In this document: one piece after another, positions 20,634-31,974 of the stretch
How the letters are laid out: every line of letters starts with the position of its first letter
How positions within the stretch are numbered: the stretch's first letter is position 1
From: Hyaloperonospora brassicae
Lineage: Eukaryota > Oomycota > Peronosporomycetes > Peronosporales > Peronosporaceae
Direction of reading: 5' to 3'
DNA length: 64,000 bases
Assembly: GCA_947650285.1 (NCBI GenBank)
Contig: CANTFL010001106.1
Span: 1-64,000, forward strand
The notes under the pieces: generated by a model
Seen by the model: only the letters and a program-made list of their open reading frames with translations
Databases searched by the model: none
Told to the model about the DNA's origin: nothing
Translations under genes and position numbers: made by a program

Positions 20634-23600
20634 ATGGATGCTGGCACGTCCGTGTGGGTGTTTGACCGTGAATTGTGGCACGAAGCGATTGTCGTAGCGC
20701 CTGTGGACGCGCGTTCTGGTCTTGTGGAGTGCACGTTGGAGCCTGCAGTCACGATAAACAAAGGGGCTCTGACGGCCAAGGGCGATGATGCAGTCCTGGA
20801 CCTGGGAGAAGCTCAGGAGGTGACGGATGGCACGCGTCAGACCGTGGCTGTGTCGGCGGAATTGGTGCTACCGCGCAGTCAGGGAGAGTGCTACCATGCA
20901 GTACAGGACCTGACGAAGCTCGTGCACTTGCATGAGCCGGCTATTCTACAGGTACTGAAGTGCCGGTTCCTGCATGGAGAGATTTATACCAGCACTGGGC
21001 AGATTCTCGTTGCTATGAATCCATTCAGACGATTGGCATTGTACTCGGACGACATTAAGGACCAGTACTATAATCTAGGGGGCGATGCTGAAGCGGATAA
21101 GAGCTTCTTGGCGCCGCACGTGTATTCTGTGGCCGACCAGGCGTTCCGCACTATGCTCGTGCCGCAATCTAGCGACAAGAAGACGGACCAGACAATTCTT
21201 GTGAGTGGCGAAAGTGGTGCTGGAAAGACAGAAACTACGAAGCTCATTATGAATTACTTAGCATACGTATCAACAAAACGCACTCGTCGCTCTGAGCGGC
21301 CAGCCAATTGCGACCAAACGACGATTCACGACCGAGTGTTGGAGTCGAATCCGATACTAGAGGCGTTCGGCAATGCCAGAACGACGAGGAATAACAACTC
21401 GAGTCGGTTCGGCAAGTTCATTAAGCTGGGGTTTACATCGTCCGGTGAGATGCTGGGTGCATCTATCTCCACGTACCTATTGGAGCGTGTACGCCTCGTA
21501 TCTCAGGGCAAAGGCGAGCGAAATTACCACATCTTCTACGAGATGTGTGGTGGCAGCTCCGCTTCCGAGCGCCAACAATTGGCCTTGCAGGACGTCGACA
21601 CTTACGCGTATTTAAATCAGTCTGAGTGCTTCGAGCGCCTGGACGGCGTAAACGACGCCGATTCGTATCTTGTAACTCGGCGAGCCATGTCGAGTCTTGG
21701 CATGAGTCCTGATGAGCAGCTCAGTGTGATGAAGATTGTCTCTGCCGTATTGCACTTGGGTAATGTGCGTTTTACAACGGCCTCGCGTAACGGTGGAAAG
21801 GATGATGCGTCCGCTGTGGACATGGATGAATGTGGCGACAACATTCAAGCCATTTGCTCGCTTCTTGGTGTAGAAGAGAACTTATTACGAAGTACGTTGT
21901 GTACAAAGCAAATCAAAGCTGGCGCCGAGTTTATCACGACACGTCTTCCAGTTGCGCAGGCGCTGTCGACTCGAGACTCGGTGGTGAAGACGCTTTATTC
22001 GAATCTATTTAATTGGCTTGTGGGTCGCATCAACCGTAGCATCGAGTACAAGGAAGAAGCGGGTCGCAGTCAGTTTATCGGAGTCGTGGACATCTTTGGT
22101 TTCGAGATTTTCGAGCGAAATCGTCTGGAACAGTTGTGCATTAATTATGCTAACGAAAAGCTGCAGCAGCTTTTTGGCAGGTTCGTGTTTCGTATGGAGC
22201 AAGATCAGTACGTGGCAGAGGAAATCCCCTGGACGTTTGTGGACTATCCAAACAACGATGTTTGCGTGGCGCTAGTGGAAAAGCGTCACATGGGCATTTT
22301 CTCTCTCCTCGACGAGCAGTGTCTGATTCCACGCGGAAATGACGAGAAGCTGGCTAACAAATACTACGAGTGCCTTGCGGATAAGCACGAGAGCTTCTCA
22401 GTGACCCGACTCCAGCGCGCAAAGGGCCAGTTCGTGATTCGCCATTATGCAGGAAGTGTCTGCTACATGACGGACGGCTTTTGCGACAAGAATAAAGACC
22501 ACATGCATACAGAAGCAACGGATTTGCTACGCACGTCAAAGTTTGCTTTTGTGCGTGCTTGCTTCGAGAGCAGCGCTAGTAATTGCAGCTCTAGTCCGAA
22601 GAACGGTCGGACAGAGCCCCGCAATAGCGACGGCAATCGTCGCCGGTCGGGTGGTATTTTATCTCCCACGGTCGTGGCACAGTTCAAGAGTCAGTTGAGC
22701 TCGCTCTTGGAAGTCTTGAATGCAACGGAGCCTCATTTTATCCGTTGTATAAAGCCCAACGACCAGGCAAGCGCGTCACAGTTTGAGCGAAGGCGTTTAT
22801 TGGAGCAGCTACGCTGCAGTGGTGTTCTGGAAGCAGTAAAGATTTCTCGTAGCGGCTACTCGGTGCGTTTCTCTCACGATGTATTTATCAAAACGTATAG
22901 CTGCATATTGTCTCGACTGCCAAATGCGCAGGGGCAGCTGGAGAAAGAGGTGGCCATGCACATGGTGGACAAGTTGAGGACAATACTTCGTGTTGAGACG
23001 GACAAAAAGCATCCTCCATTTCAGGTGGGTAAGACTAAAGTGTTTTGCATCCTTGAGGCTCATCAAGCTTTGGAAGCAGCCCGGTCGAAGGCATTGTACA
23101 AGTCCATCATTACGTTACAGCGATATTGTCTCGGCTACAGTGTGCGCTCTGGTTATCGGCGGAAGCGCCGATCATGCGTTCGAATTCAGGCAATCTGGCG
23201 CTCTTGGTTTTGCTGGCGCCGATATCAGCGCGTGATCCGTCGTCGACGTGCTGTAGTTAAAGTGCAAAGCGCAATTCGTGGCTATATGGCGAGGAGGATG
23301 GTAAGGCGTATGCAAGCGGCTATTGCAATTCAGTCGTTTGTACGCGGATGGCTGGTTCGGCGAGAGTATACTGCCAACACGTTGAGCTTTGAGCATGACG
23401 TTTCTTACGTGGGTTCACTGGACGAGCGAAGTACCACAGCGAGCTCAATATCTTTTTCGGAGTCAGTTGATATGAAGGACCGAAAGAACACTACGATTTC
23501 GTTTCAGAGCTCAGCGTGTACAAGCGACAATTCGGACAATGACGGGAGTGTCAGCGTTCGAAGCAGTTCCCGTGCATCGAGAAAGAAGATGATGGATGAG

Positions 23601-24623
23601 TACGAGCCGCCGAAGCATGTACAGAACGAGTACAAGATTGTGTGGGAGTGCGGTTTGCTCGGTCTGTACTTCGAGAGCGATCCGCTATCCGGTATGCCCA
23701 TTGTACGCCGTGTCCACGAAAGCTTGAGCAATTGCGCAGATATATTTGAGGTTTCTCGTGGTGACGTTCTTCTCGCTGTCGGTAAGGTGCGAGTCAAGAA
23801 AGGCGACATTCGTCGCATTTTGACGCTGCTGCAAGAAGTGCAAAAGCCGGTGCGCTTGCACTTTCTTCGCAGCCCGACAGAATCGTTTCGCCTGCGATCA
23901 GGCTCGCTTGAACTATTGGGTGAAGAGGATTACGAGGTGCTGTGGAAGGAAGGCGTGCCGCTTGGTCTTGGGTTTCGCCCGGATCCAAGTACTGGCTACC
24001 CGTGCGTGCTTCAGTCACAAGGCAATCAGCTTTTGCCGGGCATGTTCAATGTGCGAGGGGGCGATCACTTGGTGTTCATTAACGAATTTTCGACGCAGGG
24101 TGTGCGCTTTCAAAAGGTCATTGACATACTGGAAAGTGGACCTCGACCAGCAGTGTTGCGCTTCCGCCACACTGACCTCGTGGAAGACCCGAGCCAGCAG
24201 CATGACCAACCGCATCTACTGGAAAGTTCTGTTGCACCAAATCCGCAGGACGATTCCAACGTATTGGGGATGTCACGCATGACACAGTCATGCCGCGTGA
24301 GCATGAACCCGAAGAATGATCATTCGCTGTATTACATCACGTGGAAAGAGGAGGACGGTCCATTGGGCATCGTCGTCAAGCAGGAGAGCACGAGCTATTA
24401 CCCGCGTGTGATAAACGTGAAAAGCGAGGGTGCTGTCACGCGCGAGTCGCAAAAGAACCGTGTGGAAATCGGCGATGTCTTGCTGAGCATCAACAACAAC
24501 AACATTAGCAAGATGGGCTTTGGCGCAGCAATGAAGCTGTTGCAAAAGGGTCCTAAGCCGCTTCTCCTCATGTTCCAGCGGCCGCGCTCGTATCCGTCCA
24601 CGACAAGGAGTTGCAAACTGTAG
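20634..24623 (+). CDS. Unconventional myosin heavy chain with three C-terminal PDZ-like repeats
   Basis: Intronless, 1329 residues from the ATG at 20634. An in-frame ATG at 20598 overlaps a possible acceptor site (GTTTGCAG), so I prefer the later start. The motor domain has the P-loop GESGAGKT (192-199), switch I NNNSSRFGK (about 253-261), switch II DIFGFE (from 486) and the actin-contact stretch HFIRCIKPN (about 703). At least four IQ motifs follow (about 825-915; VKVQSAIRGYMARR, AIAIQSFVRGWLVRR), a Ser-rich linker, then three PDZ-like repeats (about 990-1085, 1100-1185 and 1230-1320), each with a GLLGLYF/PLGLGF/PLGIVV-type carboxylate loop and a GDVLLS-like strand. It is an actin motor with light-chain binding and probable cargo or membrane-protein binding. 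Oomycetes have lineage-specific myosin classes; which class this is cannot be set by eye. Confidence 0.96.
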   Translation: MDAGTSVWVFDRELWHEAIVVAPVDARSGLVECTLEPAVTINKGALTAKGDDAVLDLGEAQEVTDGTRQTVAVSAELVLPRSQGECYHAVQDLTKLVHLHEPAILQVLKCRFLHGEIYTSTGQILVAMNPFRRLALYSDDIKDQYYNLGGDAEADKSFLAPHVYSVADQAFRTMLVPQSSDKKTDQTILVSGESGAGKTETTKLIMNYLAYVSTKRTRRSERPANCDQTTIHDRVLESNPILEAFGNARTTRNNNSSRFGKFIKLGFTSSGEMLGASISTYLLERVRLVSQGKGERNYHIFYEMCGGSSASERQQLALQDVDTYAYLNQSECFERLDGVNDADSYLVTRRAMSSLGMSPDEQLSVMKIVSAVLHLGNVRFTTASRNGGKDDASAVDMDECGDNIQAICSLLGVEENLLRSTLCTKQIKAGAEFITTRLPVAQALSTRDSVVKTLYSNLFNWLVGRINRSIEYKEEAGRSQFIGVVDIFGFEIFERNRLEQLCINYANEKLQQLFGRFVFRMEQDQYVAEEIPWTFVDYPNNDVCVALVEKRHMGIFSLLDEQCLIPRGNDEKLANKYYECLADKHESFSVTRLQRAKGQFVIRHYAGSVCYMTDGFCDKNKDHMHTEATDLLRTSKFAFVRACFESSASNCSSSPKNGRTEPRNSDGNRRRSGGILSPTVVAQFKSQLSSLLEVLNATEPHFIRCIKPNDQASASQFERRRLLEQLRCSGVLEAVKISRSGYSVRFSHDVFIKTYSCILSRLPNAQGQLEKEVAMHMVDKLRTILRVETDKKHPPFQVGKTKVFCILEAHQALEAARSKALYKSIITLQRYCLGYSVRSGYRRKRRSCVRIQAIWRSWFCWRRYQRVIRRRRAVVKVQSAIRGYMARRMVRRMQAAIAIQSFVRGWLVRREYTANTLSFEHDVSYVGSLDERSTTASSISFSESVDMKDRKNTTISFQSSACTSDNSDNDGSVSVRSSSRASRKKMMDEYEPPKHVQNEYKIVWECGLLGLYFESDPLSGMPIVRRVHESLSNCADIFEVSRGDVLLAVGKVRVKKGDIRRILTLLQEVQKPVRLHFLRSPTESFRLRSGSLELLGEEDYEVLWKEGVPLGLGFRPDPSTGYPCVLQSQGNQLLPGMFNVRGGDHLVFINEFSTQGVRFQKVIDILESGPRPAVLRFRHTDLVEDPSQQHDQPHLLESSVAPNPQDDSNVLGMSRMTQSCRVSMNPKNDHSLYYITWKEEDGPLGIVVKQESTSYYPRVINVKSEGAVTRESQKNRVEIGDVLLSINNNNISKMGFGAAMKLLQKGPKPLLLMFQRPRSYPSTTRSCKL

Positions 24624-25070
24624 TGTTTGTCGTTCCCGCAGATGTTAATGCTCGAGTGTTGAGCCGCAAGGCCGACGAGCGACGGTGGCATTCGTCATTC
24701 AGCATCAGCAGCATCCGCATCTCGAGATCTCCATGTCTCCAGATGAAGATACACGTTATTATGAGAACGTTGAGAAGGGCTCGTGACAGTTTTCCCTCGG
24801 TAGGCCCGCGCGGCGCGTGTGTCTCAGCCTCACGTAAAACGTTTCGATCGCGACTTTCAGCCGCTTGAACGTATTGTGAATATCGGTTTGTAATAGAGAA
24901 ACACTCGAGTGTTTTCACTGAAGCGAGAGCGTGACACATGTATTCGTCAACGTTGATTGCAACAGGAAAGGTACGTCGTACGTAGGTAGGTGGGTAGATG
25001 CCACACGGCCTCGTGGGCAGCGCAAGCCTCACGAGAGAAGGCCAGTTGGAACGACACAGCCGACTCCGCT
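24624..25070. other. Intergenic region between myosin and nucleoredoxin-like 3' ends
   Basis: The genes converge. Open frames here have no recognised similarity. Confidence 0.5.
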
Positions 25071-25523
25071 TTAGCTCGTTTTCGCCTGACGTAGGTGAGA
25101 AAGAATGGCCGCGATGTCGTCCGCGTGCTTTGTGACAAAGTCGCGGCCCTCGCGCTCCACGACGTCGCCGTGTTCGTTGCAAAAAATGAGCGTCGGTACG
25201 GTCTTGACGCCAAACTTGTCACACAGCTCGAGCTTGAGGTCCCGGCGCGCGTAGGGCAGAGCGATCCACGGCATCTCTCGGAAGTACTCGCTGAACGTGG
25301 CTTCGTCTCTGTCGGACGACACAAAGACAATCTCCACGTCCTCGTGACCAGCGGCCTTGATCTTCGAGTACACACCGTCCAGCAGCGGCGTGAACCTGCG
25401 GCACGGCGGGCAGTAGTGGCCACTGAAGTAGAGGCCAATGACCTTTTTGCCGGACAGCGCTTGTGGCGTTGGCACGACGTCGAAACTCGTGAGCATCAGT
25501 TCGTTCTGCAGTAGAGTCTCCAT
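25071..25523 (-). CDS. Nucleoredoxin/tryparedoxin-like thioredoxin-fold protein
   Basis: 150 residues from the ATG at 25523; a longer upstream frame reads through a (TG)n microsatellite and is not credible. The thioredoxin-like fold is evident: VIGLYFSGHYCPPCRRFTP with active site Cys38-Pro-Pro-Cys41, then EIVFVSSDRDEATFSEYF and the cis-Pro region VKTVPTLIF. The usual Trp before CPPC in this family is Tyr here. These proteins reduce disulfides in partner proteins. No signal peptide, so probably cytosolic or nuclear. Confidence 0.92.
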   Translation of the reverse strand: METLLQNELMLTSFDVVPTPQALSGKKVIGLYFSGHYCPPCRRFTPLLDGVYSKIKAAGHEDVEIVFVSSDRDEATFSEYFREMPWIALPYARRDLKLELCDKFGVKTVPTLIFCNEHGDVVEREGRDFVTKHADDIAAILSHLRQAKTS

Positions 25524-25544
25524 GAGTTGCGCGTGACGGGTGGG

Positions 25545-25589
25545 GGTTGTGTTTGTATGTGTATGTGTATGTGTGGGTGTGGGGGGGAG
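25545..25589. repeat. (TG)n-rich microsatellite upstream of the nucleoredoxin-like gene
   Basis: GT/TATG dinucleotide runs ending in seven G, 22 bp upstream of the start codon, in the promoter or 5' UTR. A similar (TG)n tract ending in ten G lies at about 25749-25790. Confidence 0.85.
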
Positions 25590-25799
25590 CACTTTGGCGC
25601 GAAGCTGAAGGATTGGATAGTGATCTGAAGAGCGCGAAAACGAGAGGATTGGGTAAAGGTGCGGTGATATTTTATAGGCAAATCAATTTTGCCCATTTGA
25701 GGGGGAGGAGGTCAATCGTAAGGTGTATACTGCGTCGTTTAGAGCAATTTGTTTGTGTGTGTTGTGTGTATGTGTGTGTGGGGGGGGGGGTTACTTGCC

Positions 25800-27270
25800 T
25801 GACGCAATAGGGAGCGTTAAGAAAGACTTAAAACGAGCGCGTCCTCTCTATGTTCAACCTTGTCGTGATAGTCCGTCTGTCGACACACTAATCAGCAGTA
25901 CACCTATGCGTCTGCGTTGACAACATGATCTATCGCAGCTTAAACGAACGACTAGCGAATACTAGTCATCCACGATATGCTAAACGTGCATTCCCACGAT
26001 GAAAGAGCTGGGAGCCGCCTCATTCATATTGACATTTCGATCGATCACGGCAAGCTTAACGAATGCCTCGTTTCTAAAAGACAAGGTAACATACGGTGTT
26101 GCCAAGCGGGTGAACAGGCACATGTATATCCTAGATAGCTCATGTGCATCATGTCCGTAGCTTACGAAAATGTAAACAGCCACAAAAAATGATAAATAAG
26201 GCTTTATGCAGTCGCGTCCAAATCGGTCGCTGATCGTGTTTGTTTGGCACACAACGCGAGCATAGCCATACATCGTATTCGTGATTTGTGCAAACTACGC
26301 ATTGGCAAGCGGCGACTCGCATGCGAACGTGTTTGCTGTATACGTTATGGTGCCACGGAATAGTCAACAAAATGGAACATTATTTGAGCAATGTTTATGC
26401 GTATTCGAATTAAGACTGGAAGACAAACGATGATGGTGTAGACGGCGATACTGCAGATGGCGATACAGCAGACGGCGATTCTCGGAGCATGCTGGTGTAA
26501 GTATAATTGCCAAGCACGTAATACACATGATAAAATAGCTCATTCATACCGCATATTACTCACCTTATAACCAATTACATCGAGCGACCCTGGATAATAG
26601 GCGCTTTGATTCCATCATGCTGGTGGCCTAGCCACAACCTCATATTTTTCGTCTAACAAGTAGCTAACTTACGTATCACGGAACTTGTAATTGCACAATA
26701 CTAAAACGATATGGTCGAACCCTTTATCAACCAGATATTGTAAAACAAGATGTCGGAGTTAGTTTTGCAAAATCTTTGAATTATCACCAAACTACTGTTT
26801 TTTTAAACAATATGGTAGATCAGTATGGTAACGGTAGTACACTATGAGTTGCAAATCCATGGGCTAGGTACGTGTATACTGTGATCTATCACTCATTTTA
26901 TCAGTGTTGCATCAGCCACCAATGTTACGTTTTAGGATTCCATCCTAGCGTCCAAAATTGAGCAGACAACCATTTTGCATTTTGACCTGTATAAGACACG
27001 TGCCTCTTTGGGCGACTTAGATTACTAGAGTAAGAAGCCTTGTTAAGACATGTAACCGTCAACACTTGGTGCTGTTTGTTCCCTGGATCGCACTAGTCCC
27101 CTGAATCATGACTAGAAACTAAGTGAGCAAAGAAGACTCGTTGGGCGTGTTCTTGTGAGGAACAAAGTAGTGTGGAGCAGTGGATCGAAGAATGATGTGA
27201 GGTAGGTACGGAAAAAGGGTTACCGTGCCACCCGATCTAGGTACGAAGTGCGGATGGGTGAATCACGACT
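25800..27270. other. Start of AT-rich, gene-free region
   Basis: Composition shifts here from GC-rich gene territory to AT-rich DNA. Only short unconvincing frames. A three-copy 15-bp repeat lies within it. Confidence 0.6.
26441..26485. repeat. 15-bp tandem repeat, three copies
   Basis: Units GACGGCGATACTGCA, GATGGCGATACAGCA and GACGGCGATTCTCGG follow each other directly. Confidence 0.8.
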
Positions 27271-27368
27271 ACCGGATCCGATCTGGAAGGAAACCCTAAT
27301 CAAGAGGGGATGGGATCCGAGAGTAGATCCGATTCAATAGGGGATCCGATACCAGATCAGATCCTGAA
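27271..27368. repeat. Cluster of GGATCCGAT motifs
   Basis: GATCCGAT or close variants recur at 27275, 27314, 27326 and 27343, then degenerate forms to 27366, in about 100 bp. Spacing is irregular, so this may be a decayed minisatellite or a protein-binding array of a mobile element. Confidence 0.55.
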
Positions 27369-27859
27369 CTGAGTCAGTGGTAGGGGATAAATTGGGAGCC
27401 TGCGGCATAAAAAAGATAGAAGGATTTATTGGAAGACGCGTGGCAAGTGCCTACGGCGTAGATAGACTAGGTCGTAGGCACCTTGATTAATGGCTAAGAT
27501 TAAAAAGAGATCAATTACTTCAAAAGCCACGTGTCATCCCTTCCGGGCTGGGTATTTGGCCCACCGACGAAACAAAGAGCTTCGCCGTTCGTCTAAACAC
27601 GTGCCGCTCCTGGATTATTTGGCTAGGTGCGTTCAGGACTCTTACAAACATCAAGACAACGGCGATAGGGCGCAGCAATATAGCAAGGGTGATCAAGATC
27701 GCGAGACGGCTCAAGCGGTCAGAAGGTCATGATGAGAAAGGTCTACGTATTAGACAAGACTGTCTCGCTGAGATCCAGGTAGGTCATACCGAGTACGAAC
27801 AAGTAAGCTGTGATCGCGTAAAGATTTCCATACGATCCTTCCCGTCCCAGCCCGGTCAA

Positions 27860-27990
27860 GTTTAGCATCGACAAAAGTACTGAGAAGAGTACAAACGTCC
27901 CAACCGACGGGTGCACAAAGTGAGGGAAAAGCAGAACACACGGAAACGAAGTTATCCCTCTGATAGTCGGTCGTCTGGGCGCCAGTGGAT
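27860..27990 (+). repeat. Dispersed repeat, copy A
   Basis: A stretch around ACCGACGGGTGCACAAAG resembles 31980-32115 in the same orientation (AGCCGACGGGTACACAAGG) and the similarity continues for over 100 bp. Copies are diverged. Confidence 0.5.
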
Positions 27991-29511
27991 AGGCGAGAGC
28001 ACATCAGCAAATTTGTGCACCCCGCTCCACCAAAGTAGCTCGCTGATCTAAAATCCTTTACCTGGAAAATGGGCTGTTACAAATCCGCTACAAGTATCGC
28101 GGAAAAGCCAAACAGGGTGATTCGACAGAGCAGTGAGCGAATAAAGTAAAAACATGTCGGTTACCAGGCGGTGTACGGCCCTTTGGTTAAGTCTTACAGG
28201 TCATAAAATGGATTTAATAAATAATCGAGTTAAGATAGGTTCAGGCCTGATGTACCATTATGTGTATCGTATTGCAAAAGTAAAAAAAATACATCGATGT
28301 GTGCAAAGGTAATGGGAGCATTAGTAAACACGATAATTTAATATACAAAGTATATATATATATAGTGTGTACAAGCTGATGACCTACAAAATAGATGCGT
28401 CAAGTTGTTTCACATGTTGCAAATATGAATGATACTCAATCAGCGCTAAAGCTGACACTGAAAGTCTATACATCCATTGAAGTAGTCATGGATGAAGCAG
28501 AACGGTCATATGTAAACCGAGGAAAAGAGAGATGTTGTGAAGGAACAATGTGTTTTTGCGTAAGTATGAATTCCTTATCTAATCGTTCCGTGTCATTACT
28601 ACTACTCCTTCCATCAGTGCTTTTCATTACTGTGCGAACCAACGAAGCGATATGCAACCCATTCTCATCCTACGACCTATTTATTAACATTACATGCAAT
28701 TCTATCCAGGTCTAGACATATACCGCTGCATCAGTTATGCAGCATGTTCACTTGCCATGTCATAATTGTCTGGTTTATTGAAAGTAAAGCTACTTACGTA
28801 TGCAAAAAAGAATCAAATACTTAATAAAGGAGACTACGGCAACACAAAGTATGTGAATGTTGCTTTGATCATGACGTTCTGACATACATTTGAATGGATA
28901 CAAGATTCGGATAATGTACGGCAAAGTATGGATGATGAGCAGTCCACTGATTTAGATGCATTGGCCATGTTCAAGGAGGGATAAGGTAAATTATATGTCA
29001 TATTACATTACGAGGTTTCTGCATGGCTACAATGTGACGGAATCGAAGTTGATTTAAAAATATCATTCTTTTCGCTAAGTATCCTTTGTAAAGATTATAA
29101 AGGACGTGCACTGAAGCCAAAATATCAGCTCAGGTTACAATGTTTACGAACATTGGTCCAGTTTTCAGAGTTTATTACGTAATATTAATCACAAGATTTA
29201 AAAGAGGGGATGTATGATCAATCTAATCCGTGCACACCATGGAATGGTACGTAGTGACGCAATCCAACCAACTCGGAACAAGCGAGAACGAACGATTACA
29301 CGTTGTGTTGTGTTCTGAAACGTTACGAACCAAACAGGTAAATAATCAACGTAGATTTTTTTGGCGAATTCTAGCTTTGCCTCAGGTAATGATAAGAATT
29401 TAGGTCCAATTTTATAAAAAAAGGAATTCGAAGGCAGCTTTTATATGATTCCTTTCTATATCAATATTAATAATAAAATTATACTGAATTTGTCAAATTG
29501 TTATATGGGAC
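27991..29511. other. AT-rich gene-free DNA
   Basis: The plus ORF 28395-28715 has no recognisable domain. A (TA)n run occurs at about 28350-28363. Nothing else seen. Confidence 0.5.
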
Positions 29512-29779
29512 AGGCTAAATACACCGGGCATCATTGCTCAAAAACACCAGCACCTATCCATTAGCTTCATGTTATATGACAACAATTGTGTTGCAGCCTG
29601 GCCACGTCAATTCGAGTATTGTAGGATGAGCTGATAAGTAATGATCGTGTAACATTTTTAGGGCCACGCCAATTCAAGTATAGTTAATTTTGGGTAAGTG
29701 AAATGCACCCACGGCTTTATATTGAATTTAGTGTCCTAGGTTGAAGAGAAAAGGCTTCTTATGTGATGCAGAAGGAAGC

Positions 29780-30400
29780 TGATCGCTGTGGATTTTTTTA
29801 CCTGAGGCATCATCGGAGAAGTTACGGTCTGAAAAAGCTGACCACACTGCAGCTGTGTGCTGTGTCGAGGGCCACGAAACTATGGGGTTTCGTTACAGAG
29901 TGTGAGCTGTGACGGCATCTGGGATGTTTTCATGGTGATGAACGCATCGTCGGCCCGAACTAGTTCAATCACAGCACGAGACTGACATCGGCGCCGGTCG
30001 TGACGAGGCCTGTGGCATTGACTACGTTTTTACTACAACTATTACGCTCAGTAATCTCGATCCTGACGTATGGTGCTTTGTCGTTGTACAGTATGGCCGA
30101 TAGAGAGAATTTGTTCACAGAATGCGGAAAGGAGGCAGAATACTAGAAACATCTGCATCGGGGATGCTAACGTCGTCGAGATTACACATATGCCATTGAT
30201 TTGCACATCCGCTTTCATCGATAAATTTTTTGTGTCGATGTGTCGGTATATGAAGTGCGCGCATGGGGACGCCATGGAACCGCAAGTAGTACCTAGTACA
30301 TTCCTTGAGATTTTGTGATCGAGGAATGGCAGGTGCTTTTTCTTTAGCAGCGCCAGCGCGTGACGGGAGATCTTGCAATGAAGCTTTAAAAAAATATCTC
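29780..30400. other. GC-richer island inside the 29.5-kb element
   Basis: Contrasts with the AT-rich surroundings and has several overlapping frames on both strands (minus frames 30048-30275 and 30115-30405 among them). It may be captured host sequence, but I cannot name a gene. Confidence 0.35.
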
Positions 30401-31097
30401 GCCAACTAAGTTTTTAAAATCTTAAGTCTCTCCTTTGCTATCGTTGCACGAATAATCATGTAATGTTATCGCTACTTCGGTAAATTTGCTTGTATCCGTC
30501 GAGGGTTGTGCCGCTTGTGCTGATAAGCCAGCTCTTGGTATTCATGTAGTGCGCTTGTTAAACGCGCAAGTTGACCGTACGTATAAAATGCTGGTATTGA
30601 TAGATGCTAAATGATGCCCAATGATGGCAGGATTTAATATGATTTTAGTTAGTTGCGCAATAGTGTTAGAGTTCTGTTGAAGCACAAGGAGAATTTTGTA
30701 CATATATGTTAAATAAATCCAGTAGCGGAAAGAGACAATAACACACCGTTATTGTCGGTAGATGCTGCGAAATATAATCAAATATATCTGGAGGTGCATA
30801 AACAATGGCCTTCCAGTATGACATGTCGACTTTTCAGCTCTCCTCACTGGTGTGGTGAAGTTCTTTATATGAATGGTGGATCCGTGGGCCAGCAAACCAA
30901 AGAAAGAACGGATCACACCCCAAGTAAAGATTGAAAAGGAGAAAGGGGCCACGAAGGCAACGAGAAATTTGGAGGGACGACCCTCAAAATATAGGGAGAA
31001 AGACCCATCACCAGAAGTACAAATTAAATGGTACTGATTAGAGTATGCCACAGTACCTCCTCTGACAGTACGGTACTTTCATGTTTATTGATCCTAA

Positions 31098-31220
31098 AAG
31101 GTGGACCTCGATCCTTCAAGGTGAACCTCGGGTCCCTTAATCTGGAACTAGGATCACTCAAGGTGGACACAGGTACCTCGAGGTGGACCTAGAGTTCCTC
31201 AAGTTGGACGTCGGGTATCT
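31098..31220. repeat. Degenerate 20-21 bp tandem repeat, six units
   Basis: Units follow the pattern AAGGTGGACCTCGNNTCCTTC with scattered substitutions. Confidence 0.7.
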
Positions 31221-31354
31221 ATAGACCAAGCTACTCCTCTGCAGTTAAATTTGGAATCAGGATACGAGGGAATATTTAAGTAAAGGAGTTATAGAATATC
31301 AAATACTACGCAATTATGGATACACTTGGACCGTCTTCCTATCACCTAAAAAGA

Positions 31355-31775
31355 ATTAGCGATTGGGATGCACGCCTGTTCCAGGGAAGGTATTTACTTT
31401 CTTTTACCTTGAATACAGTTGCGTAGCAAAACCAAGCGCAAGCAAAACTACAGGAAGTATATAACCTGTAGGTTTGACAAGTGGCGCTCCCAAATATCTT
31501 TTAGGTCTGCCCGCCTGTTCCGGGGACGGGATTCACTTTTCTCCTTTTTTATACAGTTGCGCAGCAACAACGAGTGCGAGTAGAACTTCATAAAGTATTT
31601 GTTTTGTGGGTTCGTCAAGTGGCGCCCTGTAATATATACGATAGATCTGTCCGGCTATTCCGGTATCGGGATATACTTTGCCCTTTGTTAAAGACAGTTT
31701 CGTGGCAAGACCAATGTCGAGTATAACCTCAAAAAGTATTTTAAGTTTGTTTATTTAGTAGCACTTGCCCTCAAA
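31355..31775. repeat. Three tandem copies of a 140-bp unit
   Basis: CGCCTGTTCC (or variants) occurs at 31373, 31512 and 31652, followed each time by a C/T-rich stretch, a CAGTTGCG.AGCAA-like block and CAAGTGGCGC. Copies are diverged. Origin unknown. Confidence 0.7.
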
Positions 31776-31974
31776 ATCCGCTATCGGAAGCGATTTATCA
31801 ACCTAGCGGTTAGAAAAACCATTATAGACTAGATTTATAATACCTATGTGGTTACAAGAAAGGCCAGGAGCGACAAGCTACCTAAATAAATAAATTGTTA
31901 AAAACAATTAAACGAGTCAATCGAGTGGCAATCCATTGACCCGCCGAGTAAATCATATCCACTCGGGGACAAAT

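Noticed and set aside
25524..25592. Longer N-terminus of the nucleoredoxin-like protein
   Set aside because: The extension encodes THTHTHT from the (TG)n microsatellite, so it is not a protein start.
30580..30640. Closer partner for the 29512 TIR
   Set aside because: A weak partial match (GGGCATCATT, ACCAGCA); the 33432-33536 arm is far better.
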